Below, one piece after another: positions 1 to 7,119 of a stretch of DNA of 10,963 bases. The position numbers were made by a program, and so were the translations under genes. The DNA comes from JAVWMQ01 sp036637375 (GTDB lineage Bacteria > Bacillota > Clostridia > Peptostreptococcales > Anaerovoracaceae): contig JAVWMQ010000049.1 in NCBI GenBank assembly GCA_036637375.1, positions 1 through 10,963 of the forward strand, written 5' to 3'. Numbering within the stretch: position 1 is the first letter of the stretch; every line of letters begins with the position of its first letter. The notes beneath the pieces were generated by a model. That model saw nothing but the letters and a program-made list of their open reading frames with translations. It was not told the DNA's origin and did not search any database.

Positions 1-147
1 AATATTCACTATATTCTCTCTTTCCTACTCACATCTAAATTCCTGATGAAAAATCATCATAAACTCCTTAAATTATACCATACCATACATGCTATACTTA
101 AATATATTTTTATACATTTTTATGAATTATTATTAAGGAGGTCAATC

Positions 148-1335
148 ATGGAAAGGAATAAAGGCAAGTTTTTCACATCAGTCAGTCTTGGTACTGCTGC
201 TGTATGGTTCTCTACTCACTGCGGTGCAGGTTTTGCATCCGGTACTCAGGAACTACAGTATTTTTCAAATCATGGATGGTTTGGTCCTTTGATGCCATTA
301 CTATCAATTCTAATAATTGCAATCACATATTACTTCTGTATTGAAATTGCAAGATTAACAGACAAATGGAGTTATGATGCTTGGTCGAAGGAAGCTTTCG
401 ATCCTCTATCTAAATTTTGCTCCATCGCTGTAGAAATCAGTATCGTTATTACTACTGTTGCTGCTTCTGCCGCTGCCATTGCCGCAGGTGCTGCTCTAGC
501 AAACACAACTTTTGGAATGCCTATTTGGATGGGTTCAATTCTAATGTTCTTAATAATTACATTACTTTGCATCTTTGGAGAAAAAGTTGTTAGAAACAAC
601 GCAATCATTATGACAATTGCTATTTTGGCAATCATTTCATTCATCTTAGTTGTCGGATTGTTCAAATTCTGGCCAAACATTGTCAACCTATTCTCTGAAG
701 GCTATGTAAATCCAAATGCTTCTAAGTGGAGTGTTTCTGGTTCTGGCGGAACTACCGAAGGTTCATTCTTCAACTCTCTTCTTTGGGCACTTACTTATTC
801 TGGTTTCCAGTTTGGTGCTATTGGAGGCGTTGCAGCTTCATTTAAAGGCGCAACTTCTAGCAAAGAATCAGTTGCTGCAATGGGAATTGGTTATGTTATA
901 AACACAATTATGCTTGCTGGTATTTGTCTACTAATATTCAGCGGTATGCCAGAAATATATAACGACGAACAGGCAAGACTGTTACCAACAGTATTTATGG
1001 TTAATCAGCTTGATCTACCTTTCTTGTCAGTTATTTATCCATTGTTATTGTTCTTAGCACTAATAACAACTGCTGTAGGTTTAACATTTGGTATGGTTCA
1101 AAGACTTGACCCATATGTACTAAGAAATGTTAAAAACCCACTTGTTAGAAAAGCTGCTATCTCTATTATCTGTCTTGGAATCTGCTATGCAGTTTCAACA
1201 CTTGGTTTAATGTGGGTAATTCAGGTAGCTTACAAATACTTAGGAATCTTTAACTGGATATTCCTAATCATTCCTCTTTGGATTCTTGGTGGCAAGAATA
1301 TCAAAAGAAGAAGAAATGCGCAAAAAAGCAATTAA
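148..1335 (+). CDS. YkvI-family multi-pass membrane protein (APC/LeuT-like fold, substrate unknown)
   Basis: Predicted polytopic inner-membrane protein of 395 residues. It resembles the YkvI family, a group of uncharacterised membrane proteins thought to be related to the APC/LeuT-fold transporters; its substrate is unknown. About ten hydrophobic segments are visible, near residues 10-30, 45-67, 91-118, 127-145, 150-173, 206-231, 245-266, 292-316, 333-357 and 361-382. The N-terminal stretch THCGAGFASGTQE (23-35) matches the glycine-rich GAGFASG motif of the family and probably lies in an unwound first helix. The C-terminus is basic (KNIKRRR), as expected for a cytoplasmic tail. The frame stays open upstream to an ATG at 46, but the start at 148 is preferred: AAGGAGG lies at 135-141, six bases upstream, and the 34 extra residues look like translated leader. 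It is monocistronic, with a hairpin just downstream. Confidence 0.85.
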   Translation: MERNKGKFFTSVSLGTAAVWFSTHCGAGFASGTQELQYFSNHGWFGPLMPLLSILIIAITYYFCIEIARLTDKWSYDAWSKEAFDPLSKFCSIAVEISIVITTVAASAAAIAAGAALANTTFGMPIWMGSILMFLIITLLCIFGEKVVRNNAIIMTIAILAIISFILVVGLFKFWPNIVNLFSEGYVNPNASKWSVSGSGGTTEGSFFNSLLWALTYSGFQFGAIGGVAASFKGATSSKESVAAMGIGYVINTIMLAGICLLIFSGMPEIYNDEQARLLPTVFMVNQLDLPFLSVIYPLLLFLALITTAVGLTFGMVQRLDPYVLRNVKNPLVRKAAISIICLGICYAVSTLGLMWVIQVAYKYLGIFNWIFLIIPLWILGGKNIKRRRNAQKSN

Positions 1336-1350
1336 CAAAATCTCATTTAC

Positions 1351-1385
1351 AAAAAATCGACTATGTCCATCATAGTCGATTTTTT
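1351..1385. terminator. Bidirectional intrinsic terminator between converging genes
   Basis: A perfect 15-bp inverted repeat (AAAAAATCGACTATG, 1351-1365, and its complement, 1371-1385) encloses a five-base loop. It is T-rich on the 3' side in both directions because the stem itself ends in A6/T6. It lies 15 bases after the membrane-protein stop and 7 bases after the end of the converging sensor-kinase frame, so it can terminate both transcripts. Confidence 0.9.
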
Positions 1386-1392
1386 ATTTTTG

Positions 1393-1824
1393 TTACTTAT
1401 TAATTAAATCATCTAGTGCCATATATAATCGCTTTGGCTCAATTGGTTTTGTTAAATGTAAGTTCATTCCCACTTCTTTTGATTTATTTACATCTTCGTC
1501 AAAAGCATTAGCAGTCATCGCAATTATTGGTACAGTTCTGGCATCTGTTTTGGTTAAATGCCTAATTGCCTTAGTTGCTTGCAAGCCGTCCATAACAGGC
1601 ATCTTTATATCCATTAGTATAGCATCATAGTAATTCTCATCTGCCACAGTGAACATTTCAACACCTCTGCCACCGTCCTCAGCACACTCTACTGTAATAC
1701 CTCTATACTCGAGGAGTTTTTTAATGATTTCTACGTTTACAGGATGATCCTCAACTAAGAGAATTCGCTTACCGTCAAGATCATATTTAGCCTCATCAAT
1801 GTTTTCCCTTTGATCAAACTTCAC
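1393..1824 (-). CDS. C-terminal receiver (REC2) fragment of the interrupted hybrid kinase
   Basis: This open stretch of 143 codons encodes a complete response-regulator receiver domain. ILLVEDHPVN carries the acidic pair (E25, D26), LMDIKMPVMDG the phosphoacceptor D72, AMTAN the conserved T104, and LTKPIEP the conserved K126. It has no output domain, which fits the tail of a hybrid kinase. It is in the same frame as the kinase frame upstream, separated by one TAA and 34 sense codons. The possible independent start is the GTG at 1824, preceded by AAGGA four bases upstream, a modest ribosome site; no ATG exists between the TAA and this GTG. Independent translation as a stand-alone receiver is possible but unproven. 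The domain call is firm, the start is not. Confidence 0.6.
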   Translation of the reverse strand: MKFDQRENIDEAKYDLDGKRILLVEDHPVNVEIIKKLLEYRGITVECAEDGGRGVEMFTVADENYYDAILMDIKMPVMDGLQATKAIRHLTKTDARTVPIIAMTANAFDEDVNKSKEVGMNLHLTKPIEPKRLYMALDDLINK

Positions 1825-1926
1825 GTTATCCTTGCTAAAGGCTTTAATTATAGAACTCTTAAATATAGGTTTGCTTATTAATAAATCAACGCCAGCACTC
1901 CTGGCTTCCTCTGCAATTGCCTCGCA

Positions 1927-4692
1927 TTAATAGGATGTTATAATGATTATAGTTACATCTGCTCCTACAATCTTTCTAATTTCCACTGCAACTTCGACTC
2001 CAGACATTCCAGGCATTTTCCAATCTAACAAGATAAAATCGAAATCCTCATCATCTGTTCTTGCATTTTTGACAATTTCAATAGCTTCTTTGCCACTTGT
2101 AGCCCACTTATTCTTAATACACATATCATCAAGCATAGCCGCTATATATTCACATACTGAAATGTCATCATCAACAACAAGAGTTTTGATATTTGAAAAG
2201 TCATAGCTACCTCTTTGAATTTTTGAAGTCTTGTTTTCCTCTGTTTGCTCTAGCTCAAGTTCAATTGCAAACTGTGAGCCTATGCCTTCAATGCTATCAA
2301 CAGTTATTTTTCCTCCCATTAAATCAACTAAGGTTTTGCAAATTGTTAGACCTAATCCTGTTCCACCATATTGCAGTATAGTGTCAGAGCTTTGTTGTTC
2401 AAATGGTTCAAAAATTTTGTCAATAAATTCTTTACGAATCCCACAACCAGTATCACTTACTGTAATTTTAATTTTGTCATGGCCTCGGTTTCTATTTACA
2501 CACTCTACATCTAAGGTTACTTTACCTTCCTTATCTGTAAATTTAATTGCATTTGAAACAACATTAACAATTATTTGCTGTATTTTGAGAAAATCCCCTA
2601 TATAGTTTTCTTGCAAATTAGCATCTATTATACATTCATATTCAATTTCTTTTAGTTTTGCCTGAGAATACCCTATGCCATTAACATATATTAGCAAATC
2701 AAACAATGAAAACTTCTCTTTTTGAATTAAAATCTTACCACTTTCAATTCTGCCCATATCCAATATATCGTTTATTAGCGATAATAAAAATTTAGAGGAA
2801 ACTTCTATTTTAGATAAACATTCTAGAACATTTGCATCTTCAATCTTTGACTGCCTCGCAATTGCTGCCATCCCTATTATAGCATTCATTGGGGTTCTAA
2901 TTTCATGACTCATTCTAGACAAAAAGTCCAGCTTAGCTGCATTTGCCTGTTTTGCCGCAATTAAAGCACTTGTAAGAGCGATATTCCTTTGCTCTTCTGT
3001 AATTATGAAATCAGTAACATCCATTCTACAAATACATACAATTTTTCTAACCTTATCAATATAAAATACTTCTATCTTTTTGATACGCCTATTTCCATGA
3101 CTATCAATAATTACAGTTTTAATAGTGAAAGAATCTTTGGTTTCCAGTTGACTAATTATATTTGGAATACTCATTTCATACGCAGTAATATTCTTTGTTT
3201 CTTCATTCTCACAATGACTACAGTGTATCTCTACACCTTCAGAATATTTACCTTCTGTAGGGATCATTGAACCAACATTAATATTATCTGTGTACATTTT
3301 GAAGTAGTCATTTACAGCATCTACTGTAATTATATAATCATAATTTCTCTTGGTTATCTCAAGTACAAGGGTTTCTGTAGTTTTTCTATCATGAATATCC
3401 GTAACATGAAGTAGCGCCTCAATATTACCATTATAAGGGTTTTCTATCATCTGAACTTGAGATTTTACCCAAATAAATTTACCGTTATTCAGTTTAGTTC
3501 TATGTTCAAAGTCTATCGCCTTGTTTTCATTACGATAATTTTCAAGAAGATTTTGCCTATTAAATAGTTTTCTATATTCAAGTAAACATGCAAATTCACA
3601 ATTCCCCTCATACACCTGATCAAAGAAATCATCAACAGTAATACACCCAGTATCCTCGCTTGGAAGGGCGATATTATCCACACCTTCAGAATCAATAAAT
3701 TTATTTTCGGTCAAGTCAAGTCTAATAAAAGCTACTAAGTTTTTAGATACAACGTTTTTGTATGTTACAAGAGCTTTGTATTCCTCCTCCATTGACTTTC
3801 TCTCATCAATATTTATTGCAGTTCCTATAGCCTTCGTCGGATTGCCATCCTTATCGTACATCAATACATATTTAACATTAACCCACTCCGATTCACCATC
3901 TGCCCTGTGAATCCTTATATCTCCAGATACTCCATCTATTCCTTTGTCAAGTTTCTCATGTATTTGGATAAAAGTTTCTCGACTCTCCTCTGCCACTATA
4001 CTCTTTTGTATAAGATCCTTTGGGTAATTTTCAAGATATGTTTCAACGTTTAGTCGCTCTCGTGCAAATTCACTTTGCCAGCTATTATGGTTTTTTATAT
4101 CATAATCCCAGTAATACAGTTTAGCGTGCTTAGCCGCTGCCATTAAACTTGTAATACTTTGTTCGTTTTCCATTTCACTCTCTTTTTTTGCTGTGGCATC
4201 GACCAAAATTGCATAAATCCAAGACTTACCTTCTGCCACTATAGTCAACTTAGATTTTGAGTAAAACCATCGTTTTTCGCCCTTTTGGTTAACAATTTCC
4301 ATATCACTAAAGAACTCTGAATCATTTATTTTTAAAGATTTGATCTTTTCTTTTATCTCTTCTGAATCACTTGGTGATACCAAATTATAAAAGGAATATT
4401 CGCATTTCTCCAAGAACTCGTCTTCTGTATATCCCAAACTCAAAAGCAAATTATTCGATACATATGCAATCTTGCCAGTTTCCACAGAATATCTAATTAT
4501 CCCACCAGGAAGTCCATCAATTAAGGTCTGTAATTCCTTATTTGCATTACTTAATCTCGCCTGTAATTTTTCGTTGGAATCTCTAAATGGGAAATCCTTG
4601 TTCCCTTCGTATTTCTCACTTGATACCGACCAATGGCAATTCTTTATATAGTACTCGCCATTTATTTTTGTGCATATAAAACTACACCTCAT
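1927..4692 (-). CDS. Multi-PAS hybrid sensor histidine kinase core, ending inside receiver 1
   Basis: Main body (921 codons) of the interrupted kinase. Residues 1-25 (MRCSFICTKINGEYYIKNCH) are the last strands of the SnoaL-like domain, so this ATG is internal, not a natural start; no Shine-Dalgarno sequence precedes it. PAS domains occupy about 50-170, 176-302 and 306-440 (the last two PAC-type, ending INIDERK and VTDIHDRK), with a weaker PAS-like region at 441-567. HisKA has MSHEIRTP with H596. HATPase_c has the N-box (N714), G1 DTGCG (747-751), FEPF (761-764) and G2 GGTGLGL (776-782), so the kinase looks catalytically intact. Receiver 1 begins about 835 with D841-D843, phosphoacceptor D890 in LLDWKMPG and T919, then stops at TAA before the last helices and the catalytic lysine. 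No transmembrane segment is seen; a cytoplasmic sensor is likely. Confidence 0.75.
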   Translation of the reverse strand: MRCSFICTKINGEYYIKNCHWSVSSEKYEGNKDFPFRDSNEKLQARLSNANKELQTLIDGLPGGIIRYSVETGKIAYVSNNLLLSLGYTEDEFLEKCEYSFYNLVSPSDSEEIKEKIKSLKINDSEFFSDMEIVNQKGEKRWFYSKSKLTIVAEGKSWIYAILVDATAKKESEMENEQSITSLMAAAKHAKLYYWDYDIKNHNSWQSEFARERLNVETYLENYPKDLIQKSIVAEESRETFIQIHEKLDKGIDGVSGDIRIHRADGESEWVNVKYVLMYDKDGNPTKAIGTAINIDERKSMEEEYKALVTYKNVVSKNLVAFIRLDLTENKFIDSEGVDNIALPSEDTGCITVDDFFDQVYEGNCEFACLLEYRKLFNRQNLLENYRNENKAIDFEHRTKLNNGKFIWVKSQVQMIENPYNGNIEALLHVTDIHDRKTTETLVLEITKRNYDYIITVDAVNDYFKMYTDNINVGSMIPTEGKYSEGVEIHCSHCENEETKNITAYEMSIPNIISQLETKDSFTIKTVIIDSHGNRRIKKIEVFYIDKVRKIVCICRMDVTDFIITEEQRNIALTSALIAAKQANAAKLDFLSRMSHEIRTPMNAIIGMAAIARQSKIEDANVLECLSKIEVSSKFLLSLINDILDMGRIESGKILIQKEKFSLFDLLIYVNGIGYSQAKLKEIEYECIIDANLQENYIGDFLKIQQIIVNVVSNAIKFTDKEGKVTLDVECVNRNRGHDKIKITVSDTGCGIRKEFIDKIFEPFEQQSSDTILQYGGTGLGLTICKTLVDLMGGKITVDSIEGIGSQFAIELELEQTEENKTSKIQRGSYDFSNIKTLVVDDDISVCEYIAAMLDDMCIKNKWATSGKEAIEIVKNARTDDEDFDFILLDWKMPGMSGVEVAVEIRKIVGADVTIIIITSY

Positions 4693-4698
4693 TTCAAT

Positions 4699-4998
4699 TT
4701 AAAAGTGATTGTCTAATATATCCCTTACACCAATTCTCAAAATAGTTGAAGTAGTGTCCTCACTTACATCAATCTCATTATATGAGTAGTATTCTGTATT
4801 AAAGCTATTTGGTGATGTTTTGAGTGCAGTGTTTAGCATTGTCCCAATTTCTTTTTTACCCACTGCAATCTCACCATCTGAAACACCTATACACTGTGCG
4901 TCATTGGCGAAATACCCTAAGGCTTCATCCATATCCCTTCTATGCAAAAATGCGTCTATAAACGCGTATACCGTTCTCTTTGCTGATGTATGTGCCAT
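4699..4998 (-). CDS. SnoaL-like (NTF2-fold) N-terminal fragment of the interrupted hybrid kinase
   Basis: A 99-residue frame starting MAHTSAKRTVYAFIDAFLHR. It resembles the first part of a SnoaL-like domain (helix, then a YFANDAQCIGVSDGEIAVGKKEI turn), which in clostridial signalling proteins often precedes PAS-kinase or GGDEF modules and probably binds a small ligand. The frame stops at TAA (4701-4699) after DILDNHF; the missing final strands continue in the same frame two codons later as the beginning of the kinase frame. The chosen start has GGAGGTG at 5005-5011, seven bases or so upstream; an in-frame ATG at 5013 overlaps that ribosome site and is less likely. If translation stops here the product is a truncated fold of doubtful use. 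The family match is by pattern only. Confidence 0.65.
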   Translation of the reverse strand: MAHTSAKRTVYAFIDAFLHRRDMDEALGYFANDAQCIGVSDGEIAVGKKEIGTMLNTALKTSPNSFNTEYYSYNEIDVSEDTTSTILRIGVRDILDNHF

Positions 4999-5045
4999 AT
5001 CACTCACCTCCACTTCCTTTGTTAAGGTTGCTTTTATTAATCCCC

Positions 5046-5074
5046 ATTATATCTTAATTCCACTATAACCTCAA
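5046..5074 (-). promoter_or_regulatory. Sigma-A-like promoter of the SnoaL-PAS hybrid kinase gene
   Basis: On the minus strand TTGAGG (5074-5069) and a consensus TATAAT (5051-5046) are separated by exactly 17 bases. Start of transcription would be near 5039, giving a leader of about 40 bases that holds the GGAGGTG ribosome site. An intact promoter argues that the downstream interrupted gene has not decayed for long. Confidence 0.6.
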
Positions 5075-5112
5075 CAACTTTGGATTTTGCAAAATTAATT
5101 TATTTTTATATC

Positions 5113-5141
5113 TTGACATTTAACAATCATAGTGTTATTGT
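5113..5141 (+). promoter_or_regulatory. Sigma-A-like promoter of the GntR-ABC operon
   Basis: A consensus -35 TTGACA (5113-5118) is followed after 17 bases by TATTGT (5136-5141), a weaker -10. It lies 58 bases before the regulator's ATG and back-to-back with the kinase promoter; the two -35 boxes are 38 bases apart. Confidence 0.65.
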
Positions 5142-5158
5142 ATTAATCAGTTAGTACA
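5139..5158 (+). promoter_or_regulatory. Candidate GntR/YtrA-type operator overlapping the -10 and start site
   Basis: The inverted repeat TGTATTAA-TCAG-TTAGTACA has 7 of 8 arm positions complementary. It covers the end of the -10 box and the expected transcription start, an ideal place for a repressor. Related TAC-A units (CAGTACA at 5160-5166, GTAATACA at 5167-5174) follow and may be extra half-sites. GntR-family dimers bind such repeats; autoregulation by the first gene of the operon is inferred. Confidence 0.5.
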
Positions 5159-5198
5159 ACAGTACAGTAATACATCAAATGAAGAAAGGAGTATTTTA

Positions 5199-5570
5199 AT
5201 GGAATGGCAGTTTAAAACAGGAACACCCATTTATACGCAGATTATTGATCAGCTAAAGATTAATATCGCCAATGGAGCCTATGCCCCCGGCGAAAAAATC
5301 CCATCAGTGAGAGATCTAGCCTTAGATGCTGCTGTTAACCCAAACACAATGCAGCGTGCATTATCTGAGCTTGAACGAGACGGACTTATATATACAGTGA
5401 GAACTAGCGGCAGATTTATAACTGACGAAAAAGAAAACTTAGTACATCTAAAACAATCTCTTGCACACAATTATGCAATAGAGTTTGTAAATAAACTTGA
5501 AGGACTTGGTATGAAGAAGGAAGAAGTGCTAAATGTAGTACGTAGTTATTATGAGGAGGAAAACAAATGA
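5199..5570 (+). CDS. GntR-family transcriptional regulator, YtrA subfamily
   Basis: A 123-residue DNA-binding regulator. Residues about 10-75 form the GntR winged helix-turn-helix: PIYTQIIDQLK, then YAPGEKIPSVRDLA, the recognition helix NPNTMQRALSELERDGL and the wing YTVRTSGRFI. The short C-terminal part (76-123), with no large ligand-binding domain, places it in the YtrA subfamily, whose members usually repress a linked ABC transporter operon and respond to cell-wall antibiotics or related stress. AAAGGAG (5185-5191) precedes the ATG by seven bases. The stop codon overlaps the ATG of the ATPase gene (ATGA), showing translational coupling. An inverted repeat in its own promoter is the likely binding site. 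Inducer unknown. Confidence 0.9.
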   Translation: MEWQFKTGTPIYTQIIDQLKINIANGAYAPGEKIPSVRDLALDAAVNPNTMQRALSELERDGLIYTVRTSGRFITDEKENLVHLKQSLAHNYAIEFVNKLEGLGMKKEEVLNVVRSYYEEENK

Positions 5571-6262
5571 GTTTATTAGAATGCAGAAGCTTAGAAAAAA
5601 GATATGGCAAAGTCTCTGCTCTTGAAAAGGTAGATCTTAGCCTAAATGAAGGTCAGATTGTAGGATTACTAGGTCCTAATGGTTCTGGCAAAACAACTCT
5701 TATTAAATTGGCAAATGGCTTGTTAAAGCCATCATCTGGAGAAATATTAATTGACGGTTGCAAACCAAGCCCAGAAACAAAGGCTAAGATTGCATACCTA
5801 CCAGACAGAGAATTCTTGCCTGGCTATATGAACGTTAAGGATCTGTTCAAATTTTATTCGGATTTTTACGAGGATTTTAACAATGAAAAGGCTCACAGAA
5901 TGTTGGAAAGCCTATCTATTTCCTTGGATCAGCCTTTGCGCAAAATGTCAAAAGGAACTAAAGAGAAGGTCCAGTTAATTTTAGTTATGAGTCGAGATGC
6001 TAGAATTTACTTTTTGGATGAACCTATTGCTGGCGTTGACCCAGCTGCAAGGGATTTCATTCTAAAAACAATTATATCAAACTATTGCAAGGACTCTTTG
6101 GTAATTATTTCAACACACTTAATTGCCGATATAGAATCTATTTTGGATGAAGTAGTTTTTATCAAAAACGGTTCCATCGTTTTGCACAAAGGTGCTGATG
6201 AAATAAGAGAGGAAACTTCAAAGAATGTAGATGAAGTATTTAGGGAGGTATTCAAATGTTAG
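5567..6262 (+). CDS. ABC transporter ATP-binding protein, YtrB-like
   Basis: A 231-residue nucleotide-binding subunit that would hydrolyse ATP to drive the adjoining permease. Motifs in order: Walker A GPNGSGKTT (36-44), a Q-loop region AYLPDREF (76-83) in which Asp stands where Gln is usual, signature MSKGTKEK (127-134) instead of LSGGQ, Walker B IYFLDEP (147-153), D-loop GVDPAA (156-161) and the switch histidine in ISTH (181-184). These YLPD and SKG variants are typical of the YtrB/EcsA-like branch paired with GntR regulators, so they do not by themselves signal inactivity. A strong GAGGAGG ribosome site sits within the end of the regulator gene. The ATPase end overlaps the permease start by seven bases. 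Transport direction is probably export; the substrate cannot be told. Confidence 0.9.
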   Translation: MSLLECRSLEKRYGKVSALEKVDLSLNEGQIVGLLGPNGSGKTTLIKLANGLLKPSSGEILIDGCKPSPETKAKIAYLPDREFLPGYMNVKDLFKFYSDFYEDFNNEKAHRMLESLSISLDQPLRKMSKGTKEKVQLILVMSRDARIYFLDEPIAGVDPAARDFILKTIISNYCKDSLVIISTHLIADIESILDEVVFIKNGSIVLHKGADEIREETSKNVDEVFREVFKC

Positions 6263-7041
6263 GTAAATTATTCAAATACGAAAACAAGGCTCTTGCTCGA
6301 GTGCTACTTCCAATGTATGGAGCTTGGCTTGTAGTTTCAGCACTACTTGGTTTTTCCATCAAATTCGTTGAGAACTCTGCATTTATAGCAGGCATCACTG
6401 GATTTATGTATAGTGCAGTAGTTATAGCATCAGTCGTTCTTACTATTATATTAATTATCCAAAGGTATTACAAAAATCTTTTAGGTAATGAAGGTTATTT
6501 AACTCTCACATTACCAGTATCAACTGGTAAGCATTTAATGTCCAAAAGTATTATTGCAACAGTTTGGGGACTAATTGGTATCATAACTGGTCTATTATCA
6601 ATGATGATAGTATTTGTTTCATCAACTGATCCAGCTTTAGTTGGCCAATTCTTTGAACAAGTATTTATCAATTTAAAGCACTTAGCTACAGCAAATAACA
6701 TGTTAACATTATTTGAGCTAATAATTCTAACCATAGTTGCTGTATTCCTAACAATTATCAAGGTTTATGCTGCAATATCTGTAGGGCATATCTTTGATAA
6801 TCACCGAATTCTAATATCAGTTGCAGCCTACTTAGGCTTTGGTGTTATAGAGTTAATTATCGGTAATATCCTTAACACATTTAACTTTAGTGAAAATATG
6901 TTTATGATTATAAACGGCCCTGGTGTCCAAAATGGTGTTAATACAGTCTTTTCACTTGGTATAATATTCTTTGCAGTACTTGCTTCGGTTTATTACACGC
7001 TGTCTTATTTCATTATCAAAAACAAATTAAACTTAGAATAA
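6256..7041 (+). CDS. ABC-2-type transporter permease subunit
   Basis: A 261-residue integral membrane protein with six hydrophobic segments near 16-36, 48-68, 99-121, 150-172, 184-205 and 230-255. A cytoplasmic loop after segment 2 holds NEGYLTLTLPVS (78-89), a motif common in clostridial ABC-2 permeases encoded next to YtrA/YtrB-like genes; it probably contacts the ATPase. The preceding GGGAGG at 6243-6248 is its ribosome site, inside the ATPase gene. Only one permease gene is present, so the working transporter would be a homodimer of this subunit plus two ATPases. A hairpin terminator follows. Function is inferred from context; export of a lipid, peptide or antibiotic is possible. Confidence 0.85.
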   Translation: MLGKLFKYENKALARVLLPMYGAWLVVSALLGFSIKFVENSAFIAGITGFMYSAVVIASVVLTIILIIQRYYKNLLGNEGYLTLTLPVSTGKHLMSKSIIATVWGLIGIITGLLSMMIVFVSSTDPALVGQFFEQVFINLKHLATANNMLTLFELIILTIVAVFLTIIKVYAAISVGHIFDNHRILISVAAYLGFGVIELIIGNILNTFNFSENMFMIINGPGVQNGVNTVFSLGIIFFAVLASVYYTLSYFIIKNKLNLE

Positions 7042-7069
7042 AAATCAAGACTATTACGTTTATACTTTT

Positions 7070-7101
7070 AAAGGGTAAAGCCATAACCAGCTTTACCCTT
7101 T
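7070..7101 (+). terminator. Intrinsic terminator of the GntR-ABC operon
   Basis: A perfect 12-bp stem (AAAGGGTAAAGC, 7070-7081, with 7090-7101) and an eight-base loop, followed by the T-rich TATTTATTGTTTATT. It begins 28 bases after the permease stop. It lies between converging genes and could also stop the CorA transcript, though the T-run on that side is poorer. Confidence 0.75.
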
Positions 7102-7119
7102 ATTTATTGTTTATTAATA

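Larger units (their letters stand above)
1393..4998 (-). pseudogene. SnoaL-like / multi-PAS / hybrid histidine kinase with two receivers, interrupted by two in-frame TAA codons
   Basis: Read through, this is one 1202-codon gene: SnoaL-like domain (about 1-130), three PAS domains and a fourth PAS-like region (about 150-665), HisKA, HATPase_c, receiver 1 and receiver 2. The family senses an unknown signal, autophosphorylates on His and passes phosphate to receiver Asp residues. In-frame TAA codons stand at 4701-4699 (codon 100) and 1929-1927 (codon 1024). Both fall inside domains whose homology resumes in the same frame right after the stop, and no frameshift is seen. The start at 4998 has GGAGGTG just upstream (5005-5011) and a good promoter. 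The kinase motifs, both phosphoacceptor Asps and the receiver lysines are all encoded, so decay, if real, is very recent. Nonsense mutation, sequencing error and stop readthrough all remain possible. The three separate frames are listed individually. Confidence 0.7.

Noticed and set aside
61..120. Promoter for the YkvI-like gene (TATACT at 93-98)
   Set aside because: No acceptable -35 lies 16-18 bases upstream, so the box alone in AT-rich DNA is not enough.
46..147. N-terminal extension of the YkvI-like protein from an ATG at 46
   Set aside because: The 34 residues are translated leader: a perfect AAGGAGG stands six bases before the ATG at 148, and the family begins near that point.
1905..1925. 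Restart at the overlapping TAATG at the second ochre codon
   Set aside because: The ATG lies in another frame that closes after a few codons, so it cannot resume the receiver domain.
2989..3270. Plus-strand reading frame of 93 codons opposite the kinase gene
   Set aside because: Shadow of the kinase coding strand: no ribosome site, no recognisable domain, and the minus strand shows clear PAS and kinase motifs.
1393..4998. Genome-wide reassignment of TAA as a sense codon
   Set aside because: Seven of the nine other genes here end in TAA at natural family lengths, so any readthrough must be local or suppressor-dependent.
5818..6000. Inactive ATPase because of the missing Q-loop Gln and non-LSGGQ signature
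   Set aside because: YLPD and SKG variants are usual in the YtrB-like branch, and Walker A, Walker B and the switch His are intact.
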